A stretch of 64,000 nt of DNA, taken from NCBI RefSeq assembly GCF_036173105.1, contig NZ_CP108053.1, positions 2,976,001 through 3,040,000 on the forward strand, written 5' to 3'. Origin of the DNA: Streptomyces sp. NBC_00287. GTDB lineage: Bacteria; Actinomycetota; Actinomycetes; Streptomycetales; Streptomycetaceae. Both the position numbers and the translations under genes were made by a program. This document shows, one piece after another, positions 61,335 through 64,000 of the stretch (position 1 is its first letter; each line of letters opens with the position of its first letter). The notes beneath the pieces were generated by a model. That model had not been told where the DNA came from. It saw only the letters and a program-made list of their open reading frames with translations, and did not search any database.

Positions 61335-63223
61335 CCGAGGCGCTGCCCGACCCCGGCGCCTCCGCCGCCGTACTCATAGGTGTCGCCTCGTACAAGACCA
61401 TGCCGAAGCTGCCCACCGTGGCGCGCAACCTCACCCGGCTGAAGGAGGCGCTGACCGATCGGGCGATCTGGGGGCTGCCCCCGGACAAGTGCGTCGTCGT
61501 GCTCGATCCGAAGTCCGCCGACGATCTGATCGACCCGGTCGTCCAGGCGGCCCGGTCCGCTCGGGACACGCTCATCGTCTACTACGCCGGGCACGGCTTC
61601 GTCGATCCGCTGCGCGCCCTGCGGCTCACCATGATCGGGTCGGCGGAGGAGCTGCCGTACAAGGCGATGCTGTACAGCGAGCTGCGCGAGGCGCTGCGCC
61701 AGCTCAACCGGGCCCAGCGCCAGGTCATCATCCTGGACTGCTGCTACAGCGGACGCGCCCTCGGCGACATGGACGCCCAGACGCGCACCCCACTCAAGAC
61801 GGTCGCGGACGTCAAGGGAATCAAGGGCAGCTATCTGCTGACCTCCGCCGCCTCCAACGTCCGCGCGCTGGCGCCCCGTGGCGAGGAGTGCACGGCGTTC
61901 ACGGGCGAGTTCGTACGCGTCCTGCGCGAGGGGATCCCGGGCCGGGACGGCCAGCCGACGCGGCCCTTCCTGACCCTGGACGCCATCTACCGCGAGGTCC
62001 GCGGCTCCCTGGACCAGCGCGGCCGCCCCACGCCCCGCCAGCAGGACAACAACCAGGTCGGCCAGCTCCCTTTCGTCCGCAACCTCGCCCACCCGCTGCC
62101 GCCCGACCGGTTCCTGCCCCCTCCGCCACGGCCCCGCTGGAAGCGCCGCACCGCCTTCGTCCTGGCCGCCCTCGCCCCCGTCGCCACGCTCGCCGCCGAC
62201 ACCGGCAACCTCCCCTCCGACGTCTGCTCCCCGCATGCCTCCCTGATCGGCTTCTCCGACCGTCTGGACAAGGTCACCTTCCAGGGCCGGCGCGTCTCCG
62301 GACTGTCCTCGCTCGCGGTCTCCGGCAGCAGCGCGCTCTCGCTCGCCGACAACTCCTCCCCGGTGCTCTTCCGGCTGGAGCTGGGCGAGCCGGGCAAGCC
62401 TCCCGAGCCCCGGATCACGGGCATGACGCGCCTGCTGCGCGGCAACGGCCGCCCGTACAGCGAGCAGGGCTTCGACGGCGAGGCGCTCGCCGTGGAGGAG
62501 GGCGGCCGGACGGTCCTCGTGGCCTCCGAGTACACCCCCTCGATCGGCCGCTACAGCCTCACCACCGGCGAGCTGCTGGACGAACTGCCGGTCCCGGAGG
62601 TCTTCCGCTCCGATGTGCCGGGCGGCGACGCCCAGCGCGGTGCCATCTTCGAGTCCCTGGCCCTCTCCCCCGACGGCCGGCGGCTCTACGTCGGTCTGGA
62701 GGACCCCCTCGGCCGCGACGGCACCTGGCGCGGCGGCAACCGCATCCGCATCCTGCGCTACTCGGGCGAGCCGGGCGGCGAGTACCGCGTCGACGGGCAG
62801 ATCGCCTACGAGACCGACTCCGGCCTGCGCCTCGCGGACCTCGCCCCCCTCGGCGACGGCGACCGGTTCCTCGCCCTGGAACGCGGCTACACCGAGGGCC
62901 AGGGCAACAGCATCCGCGTCTACGAGGTGTCGCTGGCCGGGCTGAAGGACGTATCCGACGTGCCGTCCCTGGGGAAGGCACCCGCCTCCGCGTTCGTGGT
63001 CAAGCGCGAACTGGTCGACATGGGCGACTGCCCACCCTCCGGCGCCCGCGCGAAGCAGCCCCAGGTCAACCCGCTGCTGGACAACGCCGAGGGAATGGCA
63101 CTGGGCGACCCACTGACCGAGGGTCCACACGCCGGGCGGCGAGCGCTGTACCTGGTCACCGACGACAACGAGAACCCCGTACAGATCACCCGCTTCTACA
63201 CACTCGCGGTCGACGTCTCCTGA
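61331..63223 (+). CDS. Caspase-domain protein fused to phytase-esterase-like domain
   Basis: A 630-residue effector. The N-terminal caspase/peptidase C14 domain (about 1-235) has the dyad H88 (YYAGHGF) and C138 (LDCCYSG). A Pro-rich linker and a membrane helix (about 273-290) follow. The C-terminal part (about 300-630) looks like an esterase-like phytase propeller domain (SGLSSLAVSG, SLALSPDGRRLYVG, AEGMALG). Likely a membrane-held protease that is switched on by a signal through EACC1; a role in infection-triggered cell death is inferred. GTG start overlapping EACC1. Confidence 0.9.
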   Translation: MTEALPDPGASAAVLIGVASYKTMPKLPTVARNLTRLKEALTDRAIWGLPPDKCVVVLDPKSADDLIDPVVQAARSARDTLIVYYAGHGFVDPLRALRLTMIGSAEELPYKAMLYSELREALRQLNRAQRQVIILDCCYSGRALGDMDAQTRTPLKTVADVKGIKGSYLLTSAASNVRALAPRGEECTAFTGEFVRVLREGIPGRDGQPTRPFLTLDAIYREVRGSLDQRGRPTPRQQDNNQVGQLPFVRNLAHPLPPDRFLPPPPRPRWKRRTAFVLAALAPVATLAADTGNLPSDVCSPHASLIGFSDRLDKVTFQGRRVSGLSSLAVSGSSALSLADNSSPVLFRLELGEPGKPPEPRITGMTRLLRGNGRPYSEQGFDGEALAVEEGGRTVLVASEYTPSIGRYSLTTGELLDELPVPEVFRSDVPGGDAQRGAIFESLALSPDGRRLYVGLEDPLGRDGTWRGGNRIRILRYSGEPGGEYRVDGQIAYETDSGLRLADLAPLGDGDRFLALERGYTEGQGNSIRVYEVSLAGLKDVSDVPSLGKAPASAFVVKRELVDMGDCPPSGARAKQPQVNPLLDNAEGMALGDPLTEGPHAGRRALYLVTDDNENPVQITRFYTLAVDVS

Positions 63224-64000
63224 GCCGCCGGCAGCTGTTCTTCACGGTAGGCGCGGATCGAGTACGCCAGGGCCGCGGCCCAGACGGCGAACAGGACAAC
63301 GTAAATGAAAGTGGTCAGCCCCGCAGGCGCCGCGATCCAGTCGCTCTTCAGCAGCGTGCGGACGTTGGTGACGATGATGACGCCGCCGACCGCCGAGCCG
63401 AGGATCCGCGGTGGGAGCAGGCGGACCAGCCAGGCGGCGATCGGGGCCGCGATCAGGCCGCCGATCAGGAACGCGGCCACCCATACGAAGTCGAGGCCCT
63501 GGGAGCCCAGGGACAGCAGGAAGCCCGCGCTGGCGGCGACGGCGACCAGGAACTCGCTGGTGTCGATCGAGCCGATCACCTTGCGCGGTTCCATCCGTCC
63601 GCTGGCCAGCAGCGCGGGCGTGCCGACCGGACCCCAGCCGCCTCCGCCGGTCGCGTCCAGGAACCCGGCGACCAGACCGAGCGGGGACAGGAACCGTTTG
63701 CGCAACGGCTTGCCGAGCTGCCCCTTGGGCAGTCCGCGGAAGGTGAAGCGGGACATGACGTAGAGGCCGAGGCCCAGCAGGATCAGGGACATCACCGGCT
63801 CGGCGAGCTCGGTCGAGAGCCGGGAGAGAACGGTGGCGCCGAGGAAGGACCCGACCGCCCCGGGTACGCCGATCTTTGCGACGACCTTCCAGTCCACGTT
63901 CCCGAACCGCCAGTGCGCGGCGCCCGACATCAGGGTGGTGCCGATCTCGGCGAGATGGACGGTGGCCGAGGCGGCGGCCGGATTGGTGCCCATGGCCAGC
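63196..64000 (-). CDS. TauE/SafE-family permease, 5' part cut
   Basis: At least 265 residues of a TSUP permease (sulfite/sulfonate-type exporter) with about 6-7 membrane helices. MGTNPAAASATVHLAEIGTT and the repeated GATGGGGWGPVGTPALL-like FLDATGGGGWGPVGTP are family marks. The real start is probably beyond the right edge, since TSUP proteins have an earlier GVGGG repeat. The last 28 bases overlap the caspase gene end. Confidence 0.9.
   Translation of the reverse strand, partial: LAMGTNPAAASATVHLAEIGTTLMSGAAHWRFGNVDWKVVAKIGVPGAVGSFLGATVLSRLSTELAEPVMSLILLGLGLYVMSRFTFRGLPKGQLGKPLRKRFLSPLGLVAGFLDATGGGGWGPVGTPALLASGRMEPRKVIGSIDTSEFLVAVAASAGFLLSLGSQGLDFVWVAAFLIGGLIAAPIAAWLVRLLPPRILGSAVGGVIIVTNVRTLLKSDWIAAPAGLTTFIYVVLFAVWAAALAYSIRAYREEQLPAAQETSTASV

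Overview
The window is high-GC DNA (GTG/TTG starts, GGAGG-type ribosome sites, strong third-position GC) from an actinomycete, almost certainly Streptomyces. The main evidence is the fabD-fabH-acpP-fabF cluster with a FasR-type activator beside it, a homodimeric-type aceE, the DUF3052/DUF3145/SCO2400-family/DUF397/DUF5753 genes, and Streptomyces-style GC-rich intergenic hairpins. As far as I recall, the gene order follows the chromosomal core around aceE-fab of S. coelicolor. I see no rRNA, tRNA, insertion sequence or CRISPR array.

Left third (1-23 kb): two TerD-family genes, a peroxiredoxin, DUF3052, aceE, a voltage-gated-type K+ channel, an MFS exporter with its divergent TetR regulator, a DUF1023 hydrolase, a DUF4429 protein, an aldo/keto reductase-MerR pair with a perfect operator palindrome, small enzymes, then fasR-fabD-fabH-acpP-fabF closed by a perfect terminator hairpin. 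DUF3145, an SGNH lipoprotein and an aldose epimerase follow.

Middle (23-37.7 kb): mostly single genes with local regulators: GH3 glucosidase/TetR, RidA/LysR, a secreted pyroglutamyl-peptidase-like protein that seems to have lost its catalytic Cys, an M14 carboxypeptidase, a serine hydrolase, Ohr, an MDR reductase/MarR pair and an SCO2400-family membrane protein.

37.7-50.6 kb is a sugar region: an enolase-superfamily acid-sugar dehydratase and zinc dehydrogenase (translationally coupled), a U32-like TIM-barrel protein, a ChvE/MmsA/MmsB-type monosaccharide ABC importer, a Tat-exported mutarotase, an aminotransferase, and two secreted GH43 arabinanase-type enzymes. Three of its transcription units carry copies of the same TTTCGAAC-type box, which suggests one repressor for the regulon.

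50.6-64 kb is more accessory: a membrane protein with a PstS-like domain, a small secreted protein, an intradiol-dioxygenase-like protein, a WhiJ-type triad (ATPase, XRE/DUF5753, DUF397), a two-component operon with two sensor genes, a secreted lipase, a broken second copy of DUF397, a sialidase, and a two-gene EACC1-caspase module. In that module the caspase is fused through a membrane segment to a phytase-esterase-like domain. It is the strongest candidate for a little-described system here, probably a regulated proteolysis/cell-suicide conflict system. A truncated TauE/SafE-type permease ends the window.
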